Shown piece after piece: positions 47,530 to 60,383 of a DNA stretch of 64,000 nucleotides. Made by a program: the position numbers and the translations under genes. This stretch comes from Glebionis coronaria. Its lineage: Eukaryota; Streptophyta; Magnoliopsida; Asterales; Asteraceae. Within the stretch, counting starts at the first letter, position 1; every line of letters begins with the position of its first letter. Under the pieces are notes generated by a model. It had not been told where the DNA came from, did not search any database, and was given only the letters and a program-made list of their open reading frames with translations. The stretch is taken from contig CM046876.1 of assembly GCA_025667525.1 (NCBI GenBank), positions 80,703,512 to 80,767,511 on the forward strand, read 5' to 3'.

Positions 47530-49860
47530 TGATAAGTGTGAAAACACTCATCAGTTATAACCTAAAAACAACTTAAAACACAACAAATACATTATATTTA
47601 ACTTTAAAATATCAGAACTACGCGTGTATATGTGGTTTGTGTGTTTCAGGTAAAAAAGATACATAATGGAGCAAACATGTGTTTTCAAGGGATTTATTTG
47701 ACAAAAGATGAAGAAAAGGACAAAACCGAGCTTTCAAGGACCAATCTCGCCATAATCACAAAAATCAAGGATTTGAAGAGGAGTTTGTTTAGAAGATAAA
47801 AGCTTTTATAAAAAGAATGATAAATGATGAAAGATTAGGGACTAAATGGGGAAAGTTTATTTGTTAACTTTACTTAATTTGGTCAAAGCTGGCAAGTCTA
47901 CGTCTTCATCAAAAAAACGAAGAGAGAGAAAGAGAACATATCAGACGGTGGTTTTCATACCTTTCTTCACCAAAACTTCAAGTCAATTTTGTGAGAGTTC
48001 AAGGGAGAGTCAAGTGAAGATTAAAGAAGCAAAAGTGATCCTCATCACTCCAGAAACACAACCATACAACTTAATTTGATCAAGAATCGAAGATAAAGAA
48101 ACGCCCAAATCTAGTAAAAGTGAAGAACCCTAGATGGCTACATGGCAGCGTGTGATTGGACATGCCACATCACTCTCACTCACCTCACACCCACTTTTAA
48201 AAGCTTCCATTTATTTCTTCGTATAAACTGTTTGATCATATCCATAGTTTCTTGATAAAAAGTTTTCACTCGTATATACAGAATTTTGTTATGAGTTTTA
48301 GACGAATTAGTTAAGCTTCTGTTATGAAATCTGTTATGAATTCTGTTATGAATTAGTTAAACAATTAGTGTTATTAATGGAATTTCTCTTCTTTTGGACT
48401 TAGGATTTCGTCCTACCGTTTCATAATCTGCATAGAGTTTCAGTTTTGTGAAAAGTTCATTTTGATCATTCCTATATTGTTTTCTATGAGTGATATCAGT
48501 GAGTGAATTAGTATAATGTCATCAGTCATTGTTTTTATTAGTCTAAACGAGTTTCTTTTAAGTAGTTTAAACGAGGCGATCGTTAGAATTTTGTATAGAC
48601 TAGATTACATTGATTAGTTTATAGCTTAACCTTCCAGCACACAGTGTTCGAATTAGAAATCGTTTAATATAGATTAGCTTATGCAGGTTTCAGATTCGAA
48701 GGTTCTGTTTGGTTTTTTTTTGCATTGTTTTAGTTTTGCAGGTTAACATGTTATGCAGGTTACGAGTTACTGTTCATCAGATTAGTATATAGAAGATGGA
48801 GGTGTTATAGAAAAGTTGGCTCAGCGCCATACTTCGTCATCAGTGGACTAGCTTCAGACGTCTAGGTTAAGCTTAGTTTTACATTTTCTGCTTAGGTAGT
48901 GAAATATGCTAGTGTATCGTAGTGTGAATTTTGCTTGTTAACTACTTGATGTGATGTCTTGTGTAATGCTATTAATAAGGTTTAGCTTATAGCTTTACTT
49001 CATAAGATTTTGATGTTTAAATGTTCATATTAGCATTTACGCTAGTGCTTGGAATTAGGCATTTCATTGCTGATTTGAATTAGATTTAAATAGACTTTTA
49101 TTGTTGAATTATAAACTGTGATATCAATAACTAGTCTTTGGCAAAATAGAATTTAGAGTCATTTAGAAGTTCCGAGTTTAGAATGAGTAAGTGTAGTTTC
49201 ACTATAGAATGTAGGATTTGGATATGTTTATATAATATTGATGTTTACAGTTTAGAGTTTTAAAATTTAGCTTGAAAATATTTTGGATATAGTCAGATGT
49301 TTAAAACCGTTTTCTATTCTTATCTGTAATTGCAAGTGGTTAAGTTTGAGTGATGTTCACATTTGGTCCCTAATTTTGTGTAGTATCATTACAGTAACCA
49401 TCCTTTTTTCAGGATAGTTAGTTTTTTTTAAAAAGGTTAGTGTTTGATGATAGGTAGTTATCAGTTAAGTCCAATTTGTTAGATTTAACTATTCAGTAAT
49501 TCGTCGGGCTATTGGGCCAGATCTGTTGGGCTTTTTGAATGTTAGTGTATAGTTTGTTATCAGTTAAACTGATAGAATTTTATTAAGTTTGATTTGTAAA
49601 GTTTTATAAATTTGTATTAGTTTTATAAAATTTGAAATTTACATTTTAATATTTTGTGCATTTAAATGTGGTAATTGCAATATGTTTTAGAATAGTACGT
49701 ATATGTAGTATTAGTATATTTTTACAATTTTAAGTGTTTTATGTGCCTAGCTTAAATACCAATCAACCTTTTAATACCAAAAATTATTAAGTCTTTGCTT
49801 GAAATTGTTAAATCAATTCGATTAGATACCGAGAAAAACGAACTAAAAAGTGAAATATTA
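47530..49860 (+). repeat. 3' LTR of element C (2331 bp)
   Basis: Starts TGATAAGTGTGAAAACACTC and ends ...GAAATATTA; its last 945 bp match 29980-30924. It lacks the TTCCGAATGA array of the B/D/E subfamily. The frame at 47846-48079 has no recognisable domain. Confidence 0.85.
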
Positions 49861-51161
49861 GTTTTGTTACTTTGTTCTTTGTTCTAAGTATTAGTTTCCG
49901 CATAATACTTAGATTGTCGAATACAAAAAGTTTTTCTATGCATTACTCTTGATTTATCTTGATAATACAAAGCTAATCGATCTAAGTTTAGGATCAACAT
50001 TGTCAATCTCGTGGCTTCCACAAGCCATTCCTTCCTCACTACTACTTTTCGATTGTATCTCCATAATCTTAAGTTCATATCATCTTACATTCTCAAACCT
50101 CAGCCTAAAAAATAGGCGACCAACTTTCATTCCATACACTTCCTCATTGAAGCATATCTCATAAAAATTGATAATTCTCTTTATAGGAGAACTCTTCCCA
50201 CCAAGGTGAGTATCTCAAATATCACTAAAACTTCTCACACATGCTCTAGGCGTCTATTATACTATCTAAATAGTTTGCTCATACTAATCATTAGTCTATC
50301 AATGGTAGACCATTTGAAACCAATCGCGTACCTCATTACTTCTACATTTTCCAAAAATCTCCACAAGACATTCCATATCTATTAGGAACAGTTTACAAAA
50401 AAATCACATATTCTTTATCATCTCATCTGTCAACAGCCTTTCCAACTTCTCCACCATGTGACTTCTCGCTTTACCAGAAAATGGAATGAATTAGTCAGTC
50501 TATCGACAATCATCTAATTCTCATCGTACCTACTTCTCCACCTCATTATATATCTCCTCTACGGTAAACGTCCTTACATCCTCTTTTTAAGACACTCAGT
50601 TCTATATAGGTAGTAATCCTCCACTTCCTTTTCTCCATTTGATAGTCCAAGCCACACAACATAAATGTTGATACGTTCTTTGCTTTAGAAAACTCAACTC
50701 ATGCCACTAACATCTTTCATCTAACCCATCTTAACACGCCATCCATAGAGCTCAAGTTTCTTTTAGCTTCACTTCCTCTCCTACTCCATGCCTCATTGAC
50801 TATGCTTGCTTTTCCTAGATGGTACTTGGCCTTGTAGTTATTGTCACCACTTAACTCCATCCATCACCTAGGTCTAATGTTCAATCAAGAGGATTGAATA
50901 TGTGTAAAACCCCCAAATTTATACGATTCAATACAGCGGAAGACTAGTTGGTGTTACGGGATAGCACATTACTCACATCATAGACAACGCATAAAAATCG
51001 CGTCGTTTAATAATAAAACACTTCCATTCATAAATATTAGATTTACATAGGTCCCAAGTCATTGTATTTCATATAGGTTTTACAAAGCATTTGAATAGAA
51101 ATTATTATTTAAGTGCGGGCCATCAATTCTTGTTGTCTTCCCGAGAATTACCTTCAAGTAC
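49861..51161. mobile_element. degenerate remnant, possibly including the start of LTR H
   Basis: No intact frame. TGTAAAACCCCC at 50903 looks like an LTR start of the TGTAA type. The sequence just before 51162 (TTCAAGTACCTGAG) reads on naturally into the flank copied in the array (ATAAAACATGTT...), which is how I infer that element E landed in this LTR. For 49861-50900 I cannot assign a family. Confidence 0.4.
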
Positions 51162-51166
51162 CTGAG
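51162..51166 (+). repeat. probable target-site duplication of element E, left copy
   Basis: CTGAG directly before the LTR start at 51167. The same five bases follow the inferred LTR end in array unit 2 (60132-60136); units 1 and 3 have CCCAG there. Confidence 0.55.
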
Positions 51167-52598
51167 TGATAGGTGTGAAAACACCCATCCTTTTACCACT
51201 TATTTCTTGCAAAAACGAGACCAAAACGCGTATTTAATGTCATTTGTTTGGAATTATGCGTGGTTTGTGTGCTTGTTGTGTTTTCAGAGCCAACCGGATA
51301 AATATTGAAGAAAACATGAGATTACATGGGTTTTATAGAAGAAAAAGACGAAAAGACGAAGTCTATAGTACAAGAGATGCAAAAGATTTGAAGTCAATGG
51401 GCCTATTTGAAGATTTATCGAAGAAAAGGACCAAAGATGGAAGATTTACATATGTCAAAGAACTCAAGTCTATTAAATGAAGAAATTAAAAGTCGAGTTG
51501 AATTTATTCGTCGACAAATCCCGAATCGAAATCTAAAACGTCAACTTTTCTAAAAAGACGAGAAGACAAAAAGAAAAGGAGAAAGCCCACTCACCAAACC
51601 AAGCCAAGGCCTATAAATAGACCATTTCCCCTCACAATTTCAAGTAGTTTTTCATTTTCCAGTTTTCTTCTTTCTTGTTTCGTAGGAAACCACCAACACC
51701 CTTAAGGTGTTTGGTGATTTTTCATCTTTAATTCACAAACCTTGTAAGTTTTAATCCTTCCATTTGATTGTTTAACATTAATCCTTCAATATGATCTTTC
51801 CTATAATCTTGTTCATCTTTCTCTTTTTGATTCAAAGTCTTAAGTTCTTATTTGGTTGATATTAATCTTCAAAAGTAAGTGGGTTTCGTGTTTTTATTGT
51901 TTTGGTTTGATGATTATGATTAGTAGATGATTAGTGGTCAAATTGGTTTAAGTTTTGGATAAAAACTTGGTTGATTTTGGTTAAAAATTCGTGTGTTATT
52001 GTTCCCTGTTCTTCGCACTCCTTCATCAGCCCAGATTCCGAATGAGCTATACTTATTCCGGATGACGGGTTAGCTAGATATTCCGAACCAGTAATTTAGT
52101 TTAAATATTCCGGATCAGTGTCTTCATTCGGAATAATTAATATTTCGTGTGAAGCATTTATTCCGAATCATCATTTATTCCGGGTCAAGCAAAAGATTCC
52201 GGATCAGCAGATCTCATTCAGTTATTCCGAACCAGCAGTTCATCCGGAATAATCAATATTCCGGATGAGTAGGTAAGTTCCGAATCAAAGTTTTGTCAAA
52301 AATATTCCGGGTCAGTTTTCTTAAAAGTTCCGAATGAAGCTTTTTGTTTAAAATTTTCCGAATCACCAAATATTCCGGATGAAGGGAAGTTCCGAATGCA
52401 ACTTTTTGTTTAAAATGTTCCGAATAAGCATTTTTGTCATAATTGTTCCGAGTCAATTTTGTATTCCGAGTCAAGCAATATGTTCCGAATGAAGCTATTG
52501 TTCCGAACCAGTAGATATTCCGAATAAATAGATTTGTTCAGGATCAGTGGTTATTCTGAGTCAACCAACATTCCGAACCAAGGATTTCTTTCCGCATG
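51167..52598 (+). repeat. 5' LTR of element E, 3'-truncated
   Basis: Starts TGATAGGTGTGAAAACACCC. TATA box TATAAATAG at 51612-51620, motif array at about 52025-52598. It matches the array LTRs up to TTCCGCATG at 52598, where it jumps straight into integrase coding sequence. About 375 bp of the LTR, the primer site, gag and most of pol are missing. Confidence 0.88.
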
Positions 52599-52858
52599 CT
52601 AAAACTAAGAACCGCGAGTTCCACGTTGGTGATCAAGTCTTACTTTTTAACTCTCGGTTGAAGATCTTCTCGGTCAAGTTGAAGAGCCGCTGGTCTGGTC
52701 CATTCACCATCGCCAATGTCTTTCCATATGGCACCATTGAGCTTTCTCAGCCAAATGGGCCCAATTTTAAGGTGAATGGCCAGAGTTTGAAATTGTACTT
52801 TGGTGAGGACATCTCTCATGAGATGATTCCATCCCTCACCACGTTTCCCATGAATTAG
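52599..52858 (+). pseudogene. C-terminal end of Athila integrase (element E), fused to LTR
   Basis: The last roughly 85 residues of pol, from KNREFHVGDQVLLFNS through the SRWSGPFTI block to the terminal FPMN and stop. This is the DNA-binding tail of integrase and matches the ends of B and D closely. The upstream part of the predicted frame (52547-52598) is LTR sequence, so this is a deletion junction and not a gene. The bases CATG at the join could be microhomology. Confidence 0.85.
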
Positions 52859-53473
52859 TTCAGGACCGATTCAGGCTCGTGACTCGGTTAACAAAAACAA
52901 GCGCTCCTCGGGAGGCAACCCGAGTATCTATCCTAAGTGTAGGGGGAGCTATATAGGTTGCTTGTGTTTGTATGGTGATGTGATTACAGGGATCAATGCA
53001 CTCTTGGAATCTTTGAAGAACCGTGCTCTCATGTTATCCGCAATACCGGTTCTATCTCTCAACTATCGTGATTCAATTTTCTTCATACTCACATTTGAAA
53101 TTGATCACTTTAGTTGTCTCCTCCTTAACTTGATTTAACCAACGTGCACAATGTCATAAGTGTAGGGGAGACTTCTCCCACATGCTTAAACATTAAGGAC
53201 AATGTTTATCTTAAGTGTAGGGAGACTTCTATCGAAGTTTTAAGTGGACTTTTCCATTAAATGCCTTCATTTAACCGGAAAATTCGATTTTTCGACAGTT
53301 TTCAAAAATTTTAATCTATTTTGGCCTAGTTGTATAGTTGTATTTTCCTTTGTTGTATTTTCTTTCCTTGCTAGAATAAAATTTCAATAAAGTGATTTTA
53401 AATTTTTCAAAGTCGTGAATATTTTGACTCAACCCGAGTCTACTTATCTAAGTTTACTCTAGCTAGTATCCTT
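52859..53473 (+). other. start of the 3' untranslated region of element E
   Basis: Follows the integrase stop. Includes the hairpin CTCGGG/CCCGAG (near 52907-52924) and polypurine-like AAGTGTAGGGG copies near 52935, 53157 and 53214. It occurs only once; the tandem unit starts right after it. Confidence 0.72.
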
Positions 53474-56400
53474 AACGTGTTTAAGTCAAGTTTTGCTAGG
53501 CTTTTATATAAGGAGCTTTAAAACGCGAAAGTCTTAACTCTCATGGGTTAAGAACAAGAACTTTTTGCAAGTTTCTATAATTGATCCTAGAGAGTCGTTT
53601 ATCAAGGGAACTTTAAAACGCAAATTCTAAACTTGAAAGAGTCTAAGAAGATGCAAGATCCTATAGGCGACTCGAAAACCCAAAACTTTGATTTAATTGG
53701 CTAAGCATCCACGAGTCTCATTCCTTGAGATTTTAAACTGTGGAGGACGAGAGATGATAGAGTAAATTATAAGTTTGGTATTCTTTCGTGAATTTATGTG
53801 AGTTGATTATAAGCCTATTCTCCCATCGCTTGCTAATAAATTTATCTGCAATAAATAAGGTTGTACGATTTGAAAAGTTACTTAGCTTCTAGCCCAAGAT
53901 CGTAAAAGTTGCTCGGTATTAATTAGAGTTCATAGCCAAGGCATAACTTATTAAAGCGGGATGCGAAGATTGGCGAGTCCGAAAAGGCCCTAACAAGGCA
54001 TGAGGGATACATTTTTTTGCTAAAGATCCAAAAGTGATGTGAAGAATCATTTATCAAAAATCAATATGAAAGATCGAGACACACGACAAAAAGAAAGAAC
54101 TCCCCAAAAGATCATGGAGAAGTCTATCCAAAAAGGTCATAACAAGGTATGAGGATTAATAGATCCAAGTCCTAAAAGGAGGCTGATCGTTGTATATCAA
54201 AGTCTAAAATAAAGATTGGAGAAAAATGAAGAAGTCGTGGTCCAAATATGAAGAATCTCTCAAAAAGTTCAAGAGAAGAAATTCCCATTATGAAGAGAAG
54301 ACCATAATTTCAAGAACGTCTCTCAAGATTTGAAGTATGAAGTCGCTGCCAAATATCTGTCGGAGAAAGGTCTCAAATCGTGAAGCGAGTTATGCCAAGA
54401 TATGAACTTTATGAGGTCCCGAGAAGCAGTTTTAAAAGATTTTATCCTTTAGCTAACTATTGATTAAATCGTCCCACTTTATTTTCAGCCTAATAACTAT
54501 TGAAATAAGTCAAACAATGCATCCTTGTGATCATTCAAGAAAAAAATAAAATATAAGAGATACACCTAGGAATAAGGGAGTCTAAGTGAATAATTGGGCC
54601 ACATGAGTTCGTGTTAGTTTGCTAACTTATAATAACAATGATCTCGTTTTTAAGCTTGGTGTGGGGAACGTGAAACTTGAGAATGATGAACATTCATGAC
54701 AATCTAAAACCCCAATGTAAGTCTTTAAATACTTTACTTGTTTTGTTCTTTTGGTTTCCTTAGTGTTTAGAATTTAATAAAGGCCAAGGTGGGTTATTTA
54801 TGATGAGAAATGTAAATCGTGCTTTAAAAATATATAGCATTGCATGAGGGCATGGCAATGGTTAAGTGTAGGGGATTTGATAGATGTGAAAAAACCCATC
54901 CTTTTACCACTTATTTCTTGCTAAAACGAGACCAAAACGCGTATTTAATGTCATTTGTTTGGAATTATGCGTGGTTTGTGTGTTTGTTGTGTTTTCAGAG
55001 CCAACCGGATAAATATTGAAGAAAACATGGGATTGCACGGGTTTTATCGAAGAAAAAGACGAAAAGACGAAGTCTATAGTCCAAGAGATGCAAAAGATTT
55101 GAAGTCAATGGGCCTATTTGAAGATTTATCGAAGAAAAGGACCAAAGATGGAAGATTTACATATGTCGAAGAACTCAAGTCTATTAAATGAAGAAATTAA
55201 AAGATGAGTTGAATTTATTCGTCGACAAATCCCGAATCAAAATCGAAAACGTCAACTTTTCTGAAAAGACGAGAAGACAAAAAGAAAAGGAGAAAGCCCA
55301 CTCACCAAACCAAGCCAAGGCCTATAAATAGACCATTTCCCCTCACAATTTCAACTAGTTTTTCATTTTCCAGTTTTCTTCTTTCTTGTTTCGTAGGAAA
55401 CCACCAACACCCTTAAGGTGTTTGGTGATTTTTCATCTTTAATTCACAAACCTTGTAAGTTTTAATCCTTCCTTTTGATTGTTTAACATTAATCCTTCAA
55501 TATAATCTTTCCTATAATCTTGTTCATCTTTCTCTTTTTGATTCAATGTCTTAAGTTCTTATTTGGTTGATATTAATCTTCAAAAGTAAGTGGGTTTCGT
55601 GTTTCTATTGTTTTGGTTTCATGATTATGATTAGTAGATGATTAGTGGTCAAATTGGTTTAAGTTTTGGATAAAAACTTGGTTGATTTTGGTTAAAAATT
55701 CGTGTGTTATTGTTCCCTGTTCTTCGCACTCCTTCATCAGCCCAGATTCCGAATGAGCTATACTTATTCCGGATGAAGGGTTAGCTAGATATTCCGAACC
55801 AGTAATTTAGTTTAAATATTCCGGATCAGTTGCTTCATTCGGAATAATTAATATTCCGGGTGAAGCATTTATTCCGAATCAGCATTTATTCCGGGTCAAG
55901 CAAAAGATTCCGGATCAGCAAATCTCATTCAGTTATTCCGAACCAACAGTTCATCCGGAATAATCAATATTCCGGATGAGTAGGTAAGTTCCGAATCAAA
56001 TTTTTGTCAAAAATATTCCGAGTCAGTTTTCTTAAAAGTTCCGAATGAAGCTTTTTGTTTAAAATGTTCCGAATCACCAAATATTCCGGATGAAGGGAAG
56101 TTCCGAATGAAGCTTTTTGTTTAAAATGTTCCGAATAAGTATTTTTGTCATAATTGTTCCGAGTCAATTTTGTATTCCGAGTCAAGCAATATGTTCCGAA
56201 TGAAGCTATTTTTTCGAACCAGTAGATATTTCGAATAAATAGATTTATTCCGGATCAGTGGTTATTCCGAGTCAACCAACATTCCGAACCAAGGATTTCT
56301 TTCCGCATGAGTATTACATTCCGAATGAAGTAAGTTATTCCAGATGAAGGTTTTTGTCTAATATATTCCGAATAAAGGTTACGTTCCGAATCAGCTGTTT

Positions 56401-56935
56401 TTATCAGTTAAGGTATTTTACTGTATAATTTTAATTCAAGTCTCGTTTTCATTAATTGCTTTTAGTTTTAATTTTCTTGCTTTTCGTATTTACCTTTTAT
56501 GTAGATATAGACCAAAAGCTCCCCCTTTTTAGTTACCAAGAACAACAATTCCACTTTGAACCGTGATCGATTCGAGAAGATACCAAGAACGAAACAACGA
56601 CAAATATAATTGGGTAATTGCAACACGATCGAAGATCTTACAAAAGCTACAATTTTAATTAACTAACCAAAAATCAGTTATTACCCAGATAAAACATGTT
56701 AAAAGAAAAGGTCAGCGAAAACGCCGAGTGAATTCATAGAGTTTAATGAAATCCATCAATATAACATCGGTATAAAATTATTACCGAAAATCATTTTGTA
56801 CATATCATTTTAATAGGCCATAAAATAGCCAAAGTCATTTTATACAAATCCTTATCGAAAATCATAATATAGGCATTTGCCTTCAAAATCATTATACGAG
56901 GCAATGTCGTAAAAACATCATACAATACGTTTTAT
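53474..56935 (+). repeat. tandem array unit 1 (3462 bp)
   Basis: Three parts: 3' untranslated sequence (53474-54877, ending in the polypurine tract), LTR (54878-56683, TATA box at 55323-55331, hairpin at 55402-55427, motif array at about 55742-56395) and 252 bp of flank (56684-56935). It begins AACGTGTTTAAGTCAAG, the same words that open units 2, 3 and 4. The 78-codon frame at 54955-55191 lies upstream of the TATA box and is not called as a gene. Confidence 0.92.
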
Positions 56936-59900
56936 AACGTGTTTAAGTCAAGTTTTGCTAGGCTTTTATATAAGGATCTTTAAAACGCGAAAGTCTTAAC
57001 TCTCATGGGTTAAGAACAAGAACTTTTCGCAAGTTTCTATAATTGATCCTAGAGAGTCGTTTATCAAGGGAACTTTAAAACGCAAATTCTAAACTTGAAA
57101 GAGTCTAAGAAGATGCAAGATCCTATAGGCGACTCGAAAACCTAAAACTTTGATTTAATTGGCTAAGCATCCACGAGTCTCATTCCTTGAGATTTTAAAC
57201 TGTGGAGGACGAGAGATGATAGAGTAAATTATAAGTTTGGTATTCTTTCGTGAATTTATGTGAGTTGATTATAAGCCTATTCTCCCATCGCTTGCTAATA
57301 AATTTATCTGCAATAAATAAGGTTGTACGATTTGAAAAGTTACTTAGCTTCTAGCCCAAGATCGTAAAAGTTGCTCGGTATTAATTAGAGTTCATAGCCA
57401 AGGCATAACTTATTAAAGCGGGATGCGAAGATTGGCGAGTCCGAAAAGGCCCTAACAAGGCATGAGGGATACATTTTTTGCTAAAGATCCAAAAGTGATG
57501 TGAAGAATCATTTATCAAAAATCAATATAAAGGATCGAGACACACGACAAAAAGCAAGAACTCCCCAAAAGATCATGGAGAAGTCTATCCAAAAAGGTCA
57601 TAACAAGGTATGAGGATTAATAGATCCAAGTCCTAAAAGGAGGCTGATCGTTGTATATCAAAGTCCAAAATAAAGATTGGAGAAAAATGAAGAAGTCGTG
57701 GTCCAAATATGAAGAATCTCTCAAAAAGTTCAAGAGAAGAAATTCCCGTTATGAAGAGAAGACCATAATTTCAAGAACGTCTCTCAAGATTTGAAGTATG
57801 AAGTCGCTGCCAAATATCTGTCGGAGAAAGGTCTTAAATCGTGAAGCAAGTTATGCCAAGATATGAACTTTATGAGGTCCCGAGAAGCAGTTTTAAAAGA
57901 TTTTATCCTTTAGCTAACTATTGATTAAATCGTCCCACTTTATTTTCAGCTTAATAACTATTGAAATAAGTCAAACAATGCATCCTTGTGATCATTCAAG
58001 AAAAAAATAAAATATAAGAGATACACCTAGGAATAAGGGAGTCTAAGTGAATAATTGGGCCACATGAGTTCGTGTTAGTTTGCTAACTTATAATAACAAT
58101 GATCTCGTTTTTAACCTTGGTGTGGGGAACGTGAAACTTGAGAATGATGAACATTCATGAAAATCTAAAACCCCAATGTAAGTCTTTAAATACTTTACTT
58201 GTTTTGTTCTTTTGGTTTCCTTAGTGTTTAGAATTTAGTTAAGGCCAAGGTGGGTTATTTATGATGAGAAATGTAAATCGTGCTTTAAAATTATAGCATT
58301 GCATGAGGGCATGGCAATGGTTAAGTGTAGGGGATTTGATAGGTGTGAAAACACCCATCCTTTTACCACTTATTTCTTGCTAAAACGAGACCAAAACGCG
58401 TATTTAATGTCATTTGTTTGGAATTATGCGTGGTTTGTGTGTTTGTTGTGTTTTCAGAGCCAACCGGATAAATATTGAAGAAAACATGGGATTGCACAGG
58501 TTTTATCGAAGAAAAAGACGAAGTCTATAGTCCAAGAGATGCAAAAGATTTGAAGTCAATGGGCCTATTTGAAGATTTATCGAAGAAAAGGACCAAAGAT
58601 GGAAGATTTACATATGTCGAAGAACTCAAGTCTATTAAATGAAGAAATTAAAAGACGAGTTGAATTTATTCGTCGACAAATCCCGAATCGAAATCGAAAA
58701 CGTCAACTTTTCTTAAAAGACGAGAAGACAAAAAGAAAAGGAGAAAGCCCACTCACCAAACCAAGCCAAGGCCTATAAATAGACCATTTCCCCTCACAAT
58801 TTCAACTAGTTTTTCATTTTCCAGTTTTCTTCTTTCTTGTTTCGTAGGAAACCACCAACACCCTTAAGGTGTTTGGTGATTTTTCATCTTTAATTCACAA
58901 ACCTTGTAAGTTTTAATCCTTCCTTTTGATTGTTTAACATTAATCCTTCAATATAATCTTTCCTATAATCTTGTTCATCTTTCTCTTTTTGATTCAAAGT
59001 CTTAAGTTCTTATTTGGTTGATATTAATCTTCAAAAGTAAGTGGGTTTCGTGTTTCTATTGTTTTGGTTTCATGATTATGATTAGTAGATGATTAGTGGT
59101 CAAATTGTTTTAAGTTTTGGATAAAAACTTGGTTGATTTTGGTTAAAAATTCGTGTGTTATTGTTCCCTGTTCTTCGCACTCCTTCATCAGCCCAGATTC
59201 CGAATGAGCTATACTTATTCCGGATGAAGGTTTAGCTAGATATTCCGAACCAGTAATTTAGTTTAAATATTCCGGATCAGTTGCTTCATTCGGAATAATT
59301 AATATTCCGGGTGAAGCATTTATTCCGAATCAGCATTTATTCCGGGTCAAGCAAAAGATTCCGGATCAGCAAATCTCATTCAGTTATTCCGAACCAACAG
59401 TTCATCCGGAATAATCAATATTCCGGATGAGTAGGTAAGTTCCGAATCAAATTTTTGTCAAAAATATTCCGAGTCAGTTTTCTTAAAAGTTCCGAATGAA
59501 GCTTTTTGTTTAAAATGTTCCGAATCACCAAATATTCCGGATGAAGGGAAGTTCCGAATGAAGCTTTTTGTTTAAAATGTTCCGAAGCATTTTTGTCATA
59601 ATTGTTCCGAGTCAATTTTGTATTCCGAGTCAAGCAATATGTTCCGAATGAAGCTATTTTTTCGAACCAGTAGATATTTCGAATAAATAGATTTATTCCG
59701 GATCAGTGGTTATTCCGAGTCAACCAACATTCCGAACCAAGGATTTCTTTCCGCATGAGTATTACATTCCGAATGAAGTAAGTTATTCCAGATGAAGGTT
59801 TTTGTCTAATATATTCCGAATAAAGGTTACGTTCCGAATCAGCTGTTTTTATCAGTTAAGGTATTTTACTGTTTAATTTTAATTCAAGTCTCGTTTTCAT

Positions 59901-60383
59901 TAATTGCTTTTAGTTTTAATTTTCTTGCTTTTCGTATTTACCTTTTATGTAGATATAGACCAAAAGCTCTCCCTTTTTAGTTACCAAGAACAACAATTCC
60001 ACTTTGAACCGTGATCGATTCGAGAAGATACCAAGAACGAAACAACGACAAATATAATTGGGTAATTGCAACACGATCAAAGATCTTACAAAAGCTACAA
60101 TTTTAATTAACTAACCAAAAATCAGTTATTACTGAGATAAAACATGTTAAAAGAAAAGGTCAGCGAAAACGCCGAGTGAATTCATAGAGTTTAATGAAAT
60201 CCATCAATATAACATCGGAATAAAATTATTACCGAAAATCATTTTGTACAAATCATTTTAATAGGCCATAAAATAGCCAAAGTCATTTTATACAAATCCT
60301 TATCGAAAATCATAATATAGGCATTTGCCTTCAAAATCATTATACGAGGCAATGTCGTAAAAACATCATACAATACGTTTTAT
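56936..60383 (+). repeat. tandem array unit 2 (3448 bp)
   Basis: Same build: untranslated part 56936-58336, LTR 58337-60131, flank 60132-60383. It differs from units 1 and 3 by about a dozen visible changes, including an 8-bp loss near 58517 and CTGAG in place of CCCAG at the LTR/flank border. Confidence 0.92.

Noticed and set aside
49884..50078. 64-codon minus-strand ORF possibly from a pol gene
   Set aside because: No motif strong enough to name a domain; left as part of an unassigned remnant.
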